This document shows positions 56,231-64,000 of a DNA stretch of 64,000 nt, in pieces. This DNA is from Paenibacillus roseus (GTDB lineage: Bacteria; Bacillota; Bacilli; Paenibacillales; Paenibacillaceae): NCBI RefSeq assembly GCF_016424485.1, contig NZ_JAELUP010000005.1:62001-126000 (forward strand), written 5' to 3'. A program made the position numbers and the translations under genes. The notes beneath the pieces were generated by a model. The model did not search any database. It saw only the letters and a program-made list of their open reading frames with translations, and was not told where the DNA came from. Numbering within the stretch: position 1 is the stretch's first letter; the number at the start of each line of letters is the position of its first letter.

Positions 56231-56281
56231 AGGCCTATAACTAACTATCGTTTATTTTGCCGCTTATCTGGTTTCTCTCAT

Positions 56282-57166
56282 CTATGGCGTTCCGTTTTCT
56301 TTTTTGAACGTCTCCACGACATCTTCAACTGTGCGGGTTACAGGGATAAAGTTCCCCTCATATCTTTGCTGAATATAGTCGCTAACCTTCTGCGAATGAA
56401 GCACTTTATTCAGCTTCTTGAATGCCTCCGCCTTGTCCTTCAGAATCGTATCTTTTGTAGCGACTACATTTATGTAGGCGGTATCGGCCTCATTTTCATG
56501 GTAGAGGGATGAATTGAGCTTATAGCCTGCCTGCAGAGCCACCCCATTGTTGATAATCGCCGCCTCTACGTCCTCAAGCACCCTTGGAAGCATGCCGCTT
56601 TGTGCGGTAAGTATGTCAAGCTTATGAGGGTTATCCGCAATTTGATCCACGCCGCCCTTTGCAGAATCAAAGCCGTCCTTAAGCTTGATCAGATTGGCCG
56701 ATTCCAGCAGCTTCAAAGCCCGGACCAAATTTGTCTGGTCGTTTGGAATTGCGATTTTAGCGCCTTGAGAAATATCCTTGATATCTTGGATTTTCTTCGA
56801 ATAGATGCCAAGCGGCGCAATAATCGTCGTGTCTGCCGCAACCAGCGAAGCTTTATGAATACCGTTCCAGCTTGTCAAATAGGCAATATGCTGAAAAGCA
56901 TTGGCATCCAAATCTCCGTCGGCAAGCGACTGGTTGAGATCCACCTGCCCGGTCAACGTGACAACCTCGATGTTCAGCCCCTCGCCCTTGGCTTCATCCC
57001 GGATGAAATTCCACAAGTCTGCCTGTATGTCTGTCGTGCCTACTTTCAGAAAATTTTCGCTTCCTGAGCCTGTCCCCTTGTTGCTGCATGCCGATACAAC
57101 CAAAACAGCGGCCAATACAATAAATGCCGTTAATAAAAGCTTGCCGTGCCGGAACTGCTTGCCCAT
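56282..57166 (-). CDS. metQ: Methionine-type ABC transporter substrate-binding lipoprotein
   Basis: The 294-residue lipoprotein has a lipobox VVSAC near residue 27 and the NlpA/MetQ fold (KVGTTDIQADLWNF, LDANAFQHIAYL, IAIPNDQTNLVRAL, NNGVALQAGY). It binds methionine or a related sulfur compound for the MetNI transporter. Unusually it is separated from metNI by a divergent flavin monooxygenase gene, so its substrate may be an organosulfur compound used by that enzyme, although this is inferred from context. Confidence 0.9.
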   Translation of the reverse strand: MGKQFRHGKLLLTAFIVLAAVLVVSACSNKGTGSGSENFLKVGTTDIQADLWNFIRDEAKGEGLNIEVVTLTGQVDLNQSLADGDLDANAFQHIAYLTSWNGIHKASLVAADTTIIAPLGIYSKKIQDIKDISQGAKIAIPNDQTNLVRALKLLESANLIKLKDGFDSAKGGVDQIADNPHKLDILTAQSGMLPRVLEDVEAAIINNGVALQAGYKLNSSLYHENEADTAYINVVATKDTILKDKAEAFKKLNKVLHSQKVSDYIQQRYEGNFIPVTRTVEDVVETFKKENGTP

Positions 57167-57238
57167 TTGAAGACCCCCTCACCATTGAATTTGGTTAAAA
57201 TACCCATAAAACCAAGTAACCATATAAGATTTATTAAG

Positions 57239-57266
57239 ATCATAACAGCTTTACAATGAATGTCAA
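57239..57266 (-). promoter_or_regulatory. metQ promoter
   Basis: TTGACA (57266-57261) and TATGAT (57244-57239), spacer 16, on the minus strand. Confidence 0.8.
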
Positions 57267-57289
57267 TCATTTTTTATTCAAATGAGGAA

Positions 57290-57318
57290 TTGATTTCCAC
57301 CTGAATCTGATGTATTAT
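57290..57318 (+). promoter_or_regulatory. Promoter of the flavin monooxygenase gene
   Basis: TTGATT (57290-57295) and TATTAT (57313-57318), spacer 17, on the plus strand; back to back with the metQ promoter. Confidence 0.75.
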
Positions 57319-57399
57319 AAGTCTCAAATTAAGCTGAGTAAACCAATTAAATAACTATGTTTATTGACACTTTAGCTATATACAGAAAGGATGAAATCC

Positions 57400-58755
57400 A
57401 TGTCTGCTGCCCGACAAATCAAAATCGGACTCTACACTGTAGGAACTGGTATGCATATCGGCTCCTGGCGCCTCCCGCAAGCCCAGGCCGATGCCAGCAT
57501 CGATGTCGACTTTTACAAGAAAATCGCTCTGGAAGCGGAAAGAGGCTTGCTCGATGCCGTCTTTATTGCAGATAGTCTAGCGATTGATGAAAATTCACAT
57601 TCACAAATTCTGAACCGCTTCGATCCTACGGTACTCATCACGGCGATCGCCGGAGCAACTAAGCATATCGGGGTTGTAGCCACAGCCTCTACTACTTATA
57701 ACGAGCCTTATAATTTGGCCCGCCAATTTTCCTCAGTTGATATTATCAGCGGGGGCAGAGCAGGATGGAATGTGGTGACCACCGCCGATGCCACGGGGCT
57801 TACCGCACTCAATTACAGCCGCAAGGAGCATGTCCTTCATGACGATCGGTACAAGATTGCCGAGGAATTCATTGATGTCGTGAAGGGGCTGTGGGACTCT
57901 TGGGAAGAAGATGCCTTTATCCGCAACAAGGAGACGGGCCAATTCTATGATCCCGACAAAGTTCATCTGCTGAATTACGAGGGCGAGTTCTTTCAAGTAC
58001 GCGGACCGCTGAATATTGGACGTACCCCGCAAGGACATCCGGTGCTGTTCCAGGCGGGAGCATCCTTGCCCGGACAGGAATTGGCGGCCAGAACAGCGGA
58101 AGCTATTTTCAGCCACAAAAAATCGTTCGAGGATGCCCGAAGCTACTATCAAGAATTGAAGGGACGCATGGCTAAATACGGACGCAAGGAGAACGAGCTT
58201 CTTATTTTGCAAGGCATCTCTCCCATTATCGGACGTACCCAAGAGGAAGCTGACGAGAAAGCTGACAAGCTCGAGGCTACCGTTATCCAGGAGCAGGCGC
58301 TGCGATTCTTGTCCGGTTATGTCGGGAACGTCGATCTGACCTCTTACAGTCTGGATACGCCTGCAACAGAGGTAGCCTGGCGAGAGGTCAACAGTATTCA
58401 GAGTGATTACGAGTTGATTCAAAAAATTATTCGCGAAGAAAATCTTACTGTTGGGGAACTATACACCAGGATCAGCAATGTAGCCACAAACCGGTCGCTG
58501 CGGGGAACCCCTGAACAGGTCGCAGATACATTAACGTACTGGTTTGAAAACGGCGCTTGCGACGGCTTTATCTTTATCCCCCCTGCTTTGCCGGACAGCC
58601 TGACCGACTTTGTCGACCTTGTTGTGCCTATTCTGCAAGAGCGGGGTATCTACCGGACCGAGTATACAGGCACTACGCTGCGCGAACATCTGGGTCTGGC
58701 CATCCCGGAAAACCGCTATACCAAGCAAAGATTGGACGCCAGCCACGCACTGTAG
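57400..58755 (+). CDS. LLM-class flavin-dependent monooxygenase (NtaA/SnaA/DszA/SoxA type)
   Basis: ATG at 57400 lies eight bases after AAAGGA. The 451-residue TIM-barrel enzyme matches the NtaA/SnaA/DszA/YtnJ branch: LYTVGTGMHIGSWR near the start, AVFIADSLAID, TASTTYNEPYNLARQFSSVD, GGRAGWNVVTTADA, and the HVLFQAGAS-type motif PVLFQAGASLPGQELAARTAE. It uses reduced flavin and oxygen to cleave C-S or C-N bonds. Its position between metQ and metNI suggests an organosulfur substrate. Confidence 0.9.
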   Translation: MSAARQIKIGLYTVGTGMHIGSWRLPQAQADASIDVDFYKKIALEAERGLLDAVFIADSLAIDENSHSQILNRFDPTVLITAIAGATKHIGVVATASTTYNEPYNLARQFSSVDIISGGRAGWNVVTTADATGLTALNYSRKEHVLHDDRYKIAEEFIDVVKGLWDSWEEDAFIRNKETGQFYDPDKVHLLNYEGEFFQVRGPLNIGRTPQGHPVLFQAGASLPGQELAARTAEAIFSHKKSFEDARSYYQELKGRMAKYGRKENELLILQGISPIIGRTQEEADEKADKLEATVIQEQALRFLSGYVGNVDLTSYSLDTPATEVAWREVNSIQSDYELIQKIIREENLTVGELYTRISNVATNRSLRGTPEQVADTLTYWFENGACDGFIFIPPALPDSLTDFVDLVVPILQERGIYRTEYTGTTLREHLGLAIPENRYTKQRLDASHAL

Positions 58756-58800
58756 CCCCGCAAGAATTCAGCGACTCCTTACATTTGCTGTTCGCTCGAC

Positions 58801-58835
58801 AAAGTGTCCGGCAGGCTTGGCCTGCCGGACACTTT
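58801..58835. terminator. Bidirectional terminator between the monooxygenase gene and metI
   Basis: Perfect 15-bp stem AAAGTGTCCGGCAGG/CCTGCCGGACACTTT, CTTGG loop. T-runs on either side are short. Confidence 0.75.
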
Positions 58836-58882
58836 GTCATTTTAAAGGCATGTGGAGTCTAATGGACTGCTGTTCAATTCAG

Positions 58883-59542
58883 CTATTCCCGGCGGGCCCT
58901 CCGGCCCATCCGGTTGCCCAATGACTGAATCCCCTGGACAAGAATCAGCAAGATGACGACTGTCACAATCATAACAAAAGTGTCAAAGCGCTGATATCCA
59001 TACGTAATAGCTAAATCTCCAATGCCCCCTCCCCCTACCGTGCCTGCCATAGCCGTAGCTCCGATCAATGTAATTGTAGCCGTGGTAAAGGTCAGAATTA
59101 GCGAAGCAAATGCTTCAGGGAGCAGAAAATGCCAGATCACCTGAAACGGGGTCGCGCCCATAGACTCTGCTGCCTCCACTATGCCCGGATTCACCTCCAA
59201 CAGCGAATTTTCAACCAGTCTTGCAATATACGGTCCGATATAAATGACCAGCGGAACAATCGCGGCATTAGTACCGATAGAGGTTTGGACAATAAGTCTG
59301 GTAAACGGGATAATCGCCACTAGCAAGATGATAAAAGGCAGCGACCGGACAATATTAATGATGGGATTTAAAATTCCATAGAGCGTCTTGTTCTCGATAA
59401 CCCCGCCCGGCCTTGCGACAACAAGCAGAATGCCTAGAGGAACTCCTAGCAGAGCTCCGAACAAAAGCGAGACTCCGACCATGGTCAGCGTTTCTTGCAA
59501 CGCTTTTATAATCTGGTTGGCGGTAATGGTGGTATCCATCAT
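58883..59542 (-). CDS. metI: Methionine-type ABC transporter permease
   Basis: The 219-residue permease has five hydrophobic helices and MetI motifs: ETLTMVGVSLLFGALLGVPLG, the coupling-loop EAAESMGATPFQVIWHFLLPEA and GGGGIGDLAITYGYQRF. It forms the membrane channel with MetN and receives substrate from MetQ. It overlaps the metN stop by four bases, so translation is coupled. Confidence 0.93.
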   Translation of the reverse strand: MMDTTITANQIIKALQETLTMVGVSLLFGALLGVPLGILLVVARPGGVIENKTLYGILNPIINIVRSLPFIILLVAIIPFTRLIVQTSIGTNAAIVPLVIYIGPYIARLVENSLLEVNPGIVEAAESMGATPFQVIWHFLLPEAFASLILTFTTATITLIGATAMAGTVGGGGIGDLAITYGYQRFDTFVMIVTVVILLILVQGIQSLGNRMGRRARRE

Positions 59543-60561
59543 ACGGAATCTACCTCCTCGATATGTACTCCCTGGTTCTGCAGGAAACCGGCAGCCTGAT
59601 CAATGACCGGGTCCTCTCCTTGCAGTTGGATAATCATATTCCCGAGCGTCGTCGATTGAATCTCCGTCATATTGGCAAATAGGATATTGACCTGAACGTC
59701 ATAGTTGCGAATCAGTCCGTTAATTACCGGCTCGGATGCCGACTGCCCAATAAATTCAAGCTTGAACAATCTCCGCTTGGCTTCCGCTTTGAGCGTCTGA
59801 ATGACACTGGACGGTACAGTATTGCGGATAACGGTTCGGACAAAATTACGTGTGGTTTCATTTTGCGGGCTTCCGAACACATTCAGCACATTGCCCTGCT
59901 CGACAATGATACCTTCCTCCATGACGGCTACCTTATTGCAAATTTGCTGTATGACCGCCATCTCGTGCGTAATCATGAGAATGGTGATCGGATACGTCTG
60001 GCTGATTTGTTTCAGCAAAGCCAAAATGGACTGTGTCGTCTGCGGGTCAAGGGCAGACGTTGCTTCATCACAGAGCAGAATGGTAGGATTGCCAGCAAGC
60101 GCCCTTGCAATGCCAACACGCTGCTTTTGCCCACCTGACAGCTCCTTCGGGTAGCTTCCCGCCTTGTCGCTCAGCCCGACGAAATCAAGCAACTCTGTTA
60201 CCCGCTGTCTGATTTCGGCTTTGCTTTTTTTGACAAGTACGAGCGGAATCGCAACATTGTCGTAGACCGTCTTGGATTCCAGCAAGTTAAAATGCTGAAA
60301 GATCATACCGATTTTCTTTTTCACATTTCGAAGTTCCTGGACACTATATCGGTCTAGAAGCTGACCATCTACGAAGACTTGTCCTTTCGTAGGTTTCTCC
60401 AGATAATTCACCAGACGAATCAGTGTGCTCTTCCCTGCTCCGCTGTAGCCGATTACCCCGAATATATCCCCTTTTTCCACCTTCAAACTAACACCTCGAA
60501 GCGCCTCGATGGTACTGTCGCCCCGCCTGTACGTTTTGTATACATCCACCAGTTCAATCAC
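59539..60561 (-). CDS. metN: Methionine-type ABC transporter ATPase
   Basis: The 340-residue ATPase has Walker A GYSGAGKST, Q-loop FQHFNLLESKTV, signature LSGGQKQRVGIARA, Walker B ILLCDEATSALDP, H-loop ITHEM, and a C-terminal NIL domain (about 265-340) by which MetN senses methionine. No S-box or T-box leader was found upstream, only a possible -10 near 60648-60653. Confidence 0.94.
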   Translation of the reverse strand: MIELVDVYKTYRRGDSTIEALRGVSLKVEKGDIFGVIGYSGAGKSTLIRLVNYLEKPTKGQVFVDGQLLDRYSVQELRNVKKKIGMIFQHFNLLESKTVYDNVAIPLVLVKKSKAEIRQRVTELLDFVGLSDKAGSYPKELSGGQKQRVGIARALAGNPTILLCDEATSALDPQTTQSILALLKQISQTYPITILMITHEMAVIQQICNKVAVMEEGIIVEQGNVLNVFGSPQNETTRNFVRTVIRNTVPSSVIQTLKAEAKRRLFKLEFIGQSASEPVINGLIRNYDVQVNILFANMTEIQSTTLGNMIIQLQGEDPVIDQAAGFLQNQGVHIEEVDSV

Positions 60562-60935
60562 GATGCAGTCCCTCCCAGCCTTTCAGCAATATAACAACCG
60601 CTTACGATCTCGATCTCGTTCTCCTATCATATTGAAATCATACTAACATTATAGGAATACATTGTAAACCGAGTTTTTGTAAAAGATTCCCGTTACAGGA
60701 AAGTCTGTCTGTATTCCAACCGGATCATTTTGTGACAGAAAACGCACAGCTACCCCTGATCCCATTTGCATACCGCAACTTTTCTCGGAATTTGCCGTCT
60801 AAGCTAGTACAGATTTCAATCGGGAGCCTTATAACTGCTTACAGGTTTAGAGGCTCGGCAAAGCATGATTAGTGCAGCAAAGAGGGCCGGCAACTGCCCG
60901 GATGCAATTTGAGTAAAGGAGATTTTTGCAAAACA
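60562..60935. other. Intergenic region between metN and the NAGPA locus
   Basis: Apart from a possible metN -10 (TATAAT, 60653-60648 on the minus strand) and a GC-rich stretch with short inverted elements near 60840-60905, no gene or named RNA could be recognised. The GCAAAG repeats at 60858-60885 recall cyclic-dinucleotide riboswitches only loosely. Confidence 0.35.
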
Positions 60936-61361
60936 ATGAATACCGATTTACAGACAAACGCGCCTCAACCTTACGGAAGAAAACGCAGCAGTACTTCCAA
61001 GCGCCAGGTGTATGTGTTTCTGAGTGTGTGGGTAATCCTGATTGTCGTTGGAGTCGTCGGAACTATGTGGTATACAGACCATACAAAACGGGCGCTGACT
61101 GCTCAATTGGAGGCTCAGACGGCAAGCAAGCTTGCGGTCATGCAGCAGCATTATGAGGAACGGATTGAAGCGGTGGAAAAATCGTTTGCGGATGAAATCC
61201 TCAACTTGGGCAGCAAGGTGGAATCGCTGAATGAACTGCTGACCTTTACGAAGGATAACGCCAGTAACAGAACCGACAATAGCAACAAGCTATACACCCA
61301 GATTAACGAAGTAAAGAAGAAGCTGAATGAGCTTGAGAAAAATCTGGAAGTGCTGAAATGA
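60936..61361 (+). CDS. Membrane-anchored coiled-coil protein
   Basis: ATG at 60936 (MNTDLQTNAPQPYGRKRSST) follows AAAGGAG by about thirteen bases; a TTG at 60909 is less likely. The 141-residue protein has a basic cytoplasmic N-terminus, one membrane segment (about 26-46, VFLSVWVILIVVGVVGTMW), and an extracellular coiled coil to the end (KVESLNELLTFTKDN ... LNELEKNLEVLK). It overlaps the NAGPA gene start (ATGA). Function unknown; probably a partner of the following protein. Confidence 0.75.
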   Translation: MNTDLQTNAPQPYGRKRSSTSKRQVYVFLSVWVILIVVGVVGTMWYTDHTKRALTAQLEAQTASKLAVMQQHYEERIEAVEKSFADEILNLGSKVESLNELLTFTKDNASNRTDNSNKLYTQINEVKKKLNELEKNLEVLK

Positions 61362-62434
61362 TGATCAACGTCAAAAGCATCAATCGGCTTGGGCTGCTTG
61401 CATGCGCCCCATTTGCAGGCATGTTGATCTGGCTCTTATGGTTCCCGGTTACGGTCGAGCTGTCTTCGGCCGCATTCCCTGACCCGCCCGCTTATACGAC
61501 GGAACCGATCAACTCCGGAAGCACAGCGATGGGGGAAAAGCTGGATGAAGCGAACGGTATTGCGTCCAGCATTTCCACTTCAATGAAAAAAACAGCCTGG
61601 CTCTACAATGAGACGAATCGGAATGTCAGCGCCATCGCCAAAACGGCCAGCAAGCAGGCAGAGAAACCGCTTCGAATTTATGACAACCGCATCAGCTCCA
61701 AGCTTGGAAAGCCGGCACAGACATTGGATACCGATCGGATGCGCGCCCAGCTCTTTTATATAAACGCTGAGAACTTCAAAGGTTATGCGTTAAAGGTAAG
61801 GCTTAAATCCGGCGACGCCATGTCCATGACGCTCGGCAATGATAAATATGGCGGTGCAGAGACCACGCTTGCAGCAGTGCAGCGGATGAATGCGGCAGCA
61901 GGTATCAATGCAGGCGGCTTCGCAGACCAGAAGGGGTCTCGCTACCCGCTCAGTACGACGATTGTAGACGGCGAATATGTGAACGGATTTGAGCCTTCAT
62001 TCTCGGATTTGTTCTTCGTTGGAATCAACAAGGATCTCAAGCTGGTCGGCAACAAATACAACAGCCGCGCTCAGTTGGACAAGGAACAGGCCCAGTTTGG
62101 CGCATCCTTCGTGCCTATTCTGCTCAAAGACGGGAGCAAGCAGACGATTCCGCCCAAATGGCAGACAAGCCCGAAAAGGGCTGCCCGTACGGTCATTGCC
62201 AACTATAAGGACGACCAACTGCTGTTTCTCGTCACGGATGCTGCCGATGAGCGCGGCAATTCAGGCGCATCACTTGCAGAGCTGCAAATTTTGCTCCAGC
62301 GCTACGGCGCTATCAATGCCTATAACCTGGATGGCGGCGGCTCATCAACTCTTGTTTTCAATGGGAAAGTAATCAACAAGCCTTCGGACGGCACGCTCCG
62401 CAAGCTGGCGACAAACTTCCTGCTCTTTTCTTGA
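61358..62434 (+). CDS. Membrane-anchored phosphodiester glycosidase-like (NAGPA/DUF2233) protein
   Basis: The 358-residue protein has an N-terminal membrane anchor (about 12-35), a helical stretch (about 55-115), and a NAGPA-like domain with GINAGGFADQKGSRYPLSTTIV, RTVIANYK and the C-terminal NAYNLDGGGSSTLVFNGKV. Family members can cleave N-acetylglucosamine phosphodiesters or act in exopolysaccharide metabolism; the exact substrate is unknown. It starts with ATG overlapping the upstream stop (ATGA), indicating translational coupling to the coiled-coil gene. Confidence 0.88.
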   Translation: MMINVKSINRLGLLACAPFAGMLIWLLWFPVTVELSSAAFPDPPAYTTEPINSGSTAMGEKLDEANGIASSISTSMKKTAWLYNETNRNVSAIAKTASKQAEKPLRIYDNRISSKLGKPAQTLDTDRMRAQLFYINAENFKGYALKVRLKSGDAMSMTLGNDKYGGAETTLAAVQRMNAAAGINAGGFADQKGSRYPLSTTIVDGEYVNGFEPSFSDLFFVGINKDLKLVGNKYNSRAQLDKEQAQFGASFVPILLKDGSKQTIPPKWQTSPKRAARTVIANYKDDQLLFLVTDAADERGNSGASLAELQILLQRYGAINAYNLDGGGSSTLVFNGKVINKPSDGTLRKLATNFLLFS

Positions 62435-62441
62435 ACCATTA

Positions 62442-62493
62442 AAGGCCATCGCCAGACAGACGGAATCCATGATGTCTGCCCAGCGATGGCCTT
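62442..62493. terminator. Bidirectional terminator between the NAGPA gene and tsaD
   Basis: AAGGCCATCGC/GCGATGGCCTT outer and CAGACA/TGTCTG inner stems lie between two convergent genes. Confidence 0.7.
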
Positions 62494-62518
62494 CTTGCTT
62501 GTATTGCCGAAATATGGA

Positions 62519-63586
62519 CTACGCTTGAAATTTCGCTCCCTCGCTTACGGACCATTCTTCCAATGATAGCATCGGGTCTGCCTTCATATCGAGCTCGGAG
62601 AATTGCCCGCGCTCCCACTTGAGATGTGCGGCGGCGGCGATCATCGCTGCATTGTCGGTACATAACGACATAGGTGGAATGAGCAGCGGCACATTCTCCT
62701 CATCGCAGCGAGCCTGCAGCGCGGCTCTTAGTCCGCCGTTGGCCGCCACGCCGCCGCAAAGCAGAAGCTGCTTGGCATCGTAAGCATGAACAGCTCGAAT
62801 CGCCTTCTCCACAAGCACCTCAATGACCGATTCCTGAAAACCGCGCGCAAGCGTTGCAGGGTCCAGCATCAGTCCCTTCATATTCGCCTGATTGATTGCC
62901 GCAAGCACCGCCGACTTTAGCCCGCTGAAGCTGAAATCATAGGAATCTGGCTCGAGCCAAGCTCTTGGCAGCGGCAGCGCCTCCTCCGCGCTCTGGGCCA
63001 GCTTGTCAACATGAGGTCCGCCGGGATACGGGAACTTGAGCGAGCGAGCTACTTTGTCATAAGCCTCGCCGACCGCATCATCCCGCGTGCGTCCGATAAT
63101 ACGGAATGAACCCTCCTGCTCCAGCACGACCAGTTCGGTATGTCCGCCGGAGACTACAAGCGCTACAGATGGGTAGACCATCGTGTGAACCAGCTTGTTG
63201 GCATAGATATGTCCGGCAATATGATGCGTCCCAATCAACGGAACATCAAGGGCCATCGCTAAGCTTTTGGCGGCCACAAGACCGACCAGGAGCGCGCCGA
63301 CCAGTCCCGGTCCCTGGGTCACTGCAACAGCGTCGATATCCGCCAGCGTAATGCCGGCCTTGTGAACCGCTTCTTCCATAATAAGCGTAATTGACTCTAC
63401 ATGCTGGCGTGATGCAATCTCCGGCACTACGCCGCCGAACTGCTTATGCGTCTCAATCTGGCTGGAGATGATATTGGATAATATCTCTCTCCCGCCGCGG
63501 ACAACTGCAGCTGAAGTTTCGTCACAGCTTGTTTCGATTGCCAATATAATTTCATCACAGGCGGCAGCCGGTTTAGTCTTCGTCAT
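62519..63586 (-). CDS. tsaD: tRNA N6-adenosine threonylcarbamoyltransferase
   Basis: The 355-residue Kae1/Gcp-family protein has [14 protein letters not shown], the metal motif [19 protein letters not shown], and the C-terminal [17 protein letters not shown] and [10 protein letters not shown]. It transfers the threonylcarbamoyl group to A37 of ANN-decoding tRNAs in the t6A complex with TsaB and TsaE. Its start overlaps the rimI stop by 14 bases; in B. subtilis gcp also follows rimI-type ydiD. Confidence 0.97.
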   Translation of the reverse strand: MTKTKPAAACDEIILAIETSCDETSAAVVRGGREILSNIISSQIETHKQFGGVVPEIASRQHVESITLIMEEAVHKAGITLADIDAVAVTQGPGLVGALLVGLVAAKSLAMALDVPLIGTHHIAGHIYANKLVHTMVYPSVALVVSGGHTELVVLEQEGSFRIIGRTRDDAVGEAYDKVARSLKFPYPGGPHVDKLAQSAEEALPLPRAWLEPDSYDFSFSGLKSAVLAAINQANMKGLMLDPATLARGFQESVIEVLVEKAIRAVHAYDAKQLLLCGGVAANGGLRAALQARCDEENVPLLIPPMSLCTDNAAMIAAAAHLKWERGQFSELDMKADPMLSLEEWSVSEGAKFQA

Positions 63587-64000
63587 CTTCTACACCTGCT
63601 TTCACCTGATCCAGCTCCGCCCACATAATCAAGGCATCTTCCCCATTATCCGAATAGTAACCAGGCCTTACCCCCGAGGGCTCGAATCCGAGCTTCCGAT
63701 ACAAGTTCTGCGCGATTTCATTGCTCACCCGCACTTCCAGCGTCATACGCGCCGAGCCGAAAAATACAGCTGTCCGCTGCAGCTCGCGCAGCAGCCTCTC
63801 GCCAAGACCTTGCCCGCGGTAGCCGATGCGTACAGCAATATTGGTAATATGCGCCTCATCCATGATCGTCCACATCCCCCCATAGCCGATCGCCTGCCCT
63901 TCCCATTCCATCACCATATACCGGGCAAAATGGTTATTAGTCAGCTCATTTATGAATGCTTCGGCTGTCCAGGGACTTGTAAAAGCCTCTTGCTCAATCT
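63573..64000 (-). CDS. rimI: Ribosomal-protein-alanine acetyltransferase (partial)
   Basis: The frame runs off the right edge; visible residues read [19 protein letters not shown] then [17 protein letters not shown], the GNAT acetyl-CoA site [15 protein letters not shown], and the RimI-type [18 protein letters not shown] and EDALIMW. It acetylates the N-terminus of ribosomal protein S18 in model bacteria. The apparent ATG at 63917 is internal. It overlaps tsaD. Confidence 0.93.
   Translation of the reverse strand, partial: IEQEAFTSPWTAEAFINELTNNHFARYMVMEWEGQAIGYGGMWTIMDEAHITNIAVRIGYRGQGLGERLLRELQRTAVFFGSARMTLEVRVSNEIAQNLYRKLGFEPSGVRPGYYSDNGEDALIMWAELDQVKAGVEDDED

Noticed and set aside
60562..60700. 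S-box or T-box leader of metNI
   Set aside because: None of the conserved blocks of either element is present.
60840..60905. c-di-GMP-I riboswitch ahead of the coiled-coil/NAGPA genes
   Set aside because: GCAAAG elements are present but the GNRA loop and its receptor are not visible.

Overview
Organism. The window looks like a chromosomal segment of a Paenibacillus-type Gram-positive bacterium. Pointers are an S-layer-homology surface protein, a GH8 endoglucanase, copper-amine-oxidase-like stalk domains, BTAD response regulators, a CIRCE-controlled groES-groEL operon, a Lia-like envelope-stress system, AGGAGG-type ribosome binding sites and intrinsic terminators. The order rimI-tsaD ... ydiF ... 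mogA-tatA-tatC ... groES-groEL parallels the gcp-ydiF-tatAy-tatCy-groESL block of Bacillus subtilis, opened here by accessory inserts. No tRNA, rRNA, CRISPR array, prophage or intact insertion sequence was seen. Layout, 1-9.8 kb: end of an oligopeptide/dipeptide ABC operon, an orphan BTAD response regulator, a DUF4127 protein, a Cache chemoreceptor and PpaC pyrophosphatase. 9.9-24 kb: a VTT membrane protein; a Zur-boxed CobW zinc chaperone; a signalling operon of two hybrid histidine kinases around a CheR methyltransferase; an EamA transporter behind an FMN riboswitch (candidate riboflavin importer); and a glgA-rsbQ-PAS/GGDEF operon. 24-33.4 kb: a zinc ABC transporter with three Zur-like boxes, two gene remnants (siderophore ABC ATPase and CcdA), a TlpA/ResA-like thioredoxin, a 1333-residue S-layer protein with two thioredoxin-like domains, and a Ser-rich anchored protein behind a long leader. 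33.4-40 kb: groEL-groES with CIRCE, a small membrane protein with a 115-bp MITE-like element upstream, a stalk-domain protein, and the kduI-deoR-kduD uronate operon. 40.2-49.7 kb: two paralogous four-gene envelope-stress operons (LiaI-like, PspA, PspC, second PspA), one continuing into a LiaS/LiaR-like pair, both with the same unusual promoter architecture; between them a GH8 endoglucanase and an RCC1-repeat protein. 49.8-64 kb: tatC, tatA, mogA, 5-formyl-THF cyclo-ligase, ABC-F protein YdiF, a DnaA-box cluster, a decayed FAD/Rieske oxidoreductase, metQ / flavin monooxygenase / metNI, a NAGPA-domain protein, tsaD and the start of rimI. How the genes work together. Zinc supply (znuCBA plus cobW) is tied together by Zur boxes sitting between -35 and -10. 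The lia/psp operons form a regulon probably driven by the encoded LiaR-like regulator. MetNIQ and the flavin monooxygenase look like organosulfur scavenging. The strongest leads are the duplicated PspA/PspC/LiaI operons with matched promoters, the DnaA-box cluster beside ydiF, the MITE with perfect 8-bp target duplications, a 60-nt dispersed structured motif, and the thioredoxin/S-layer protein next to a relic ccdA.
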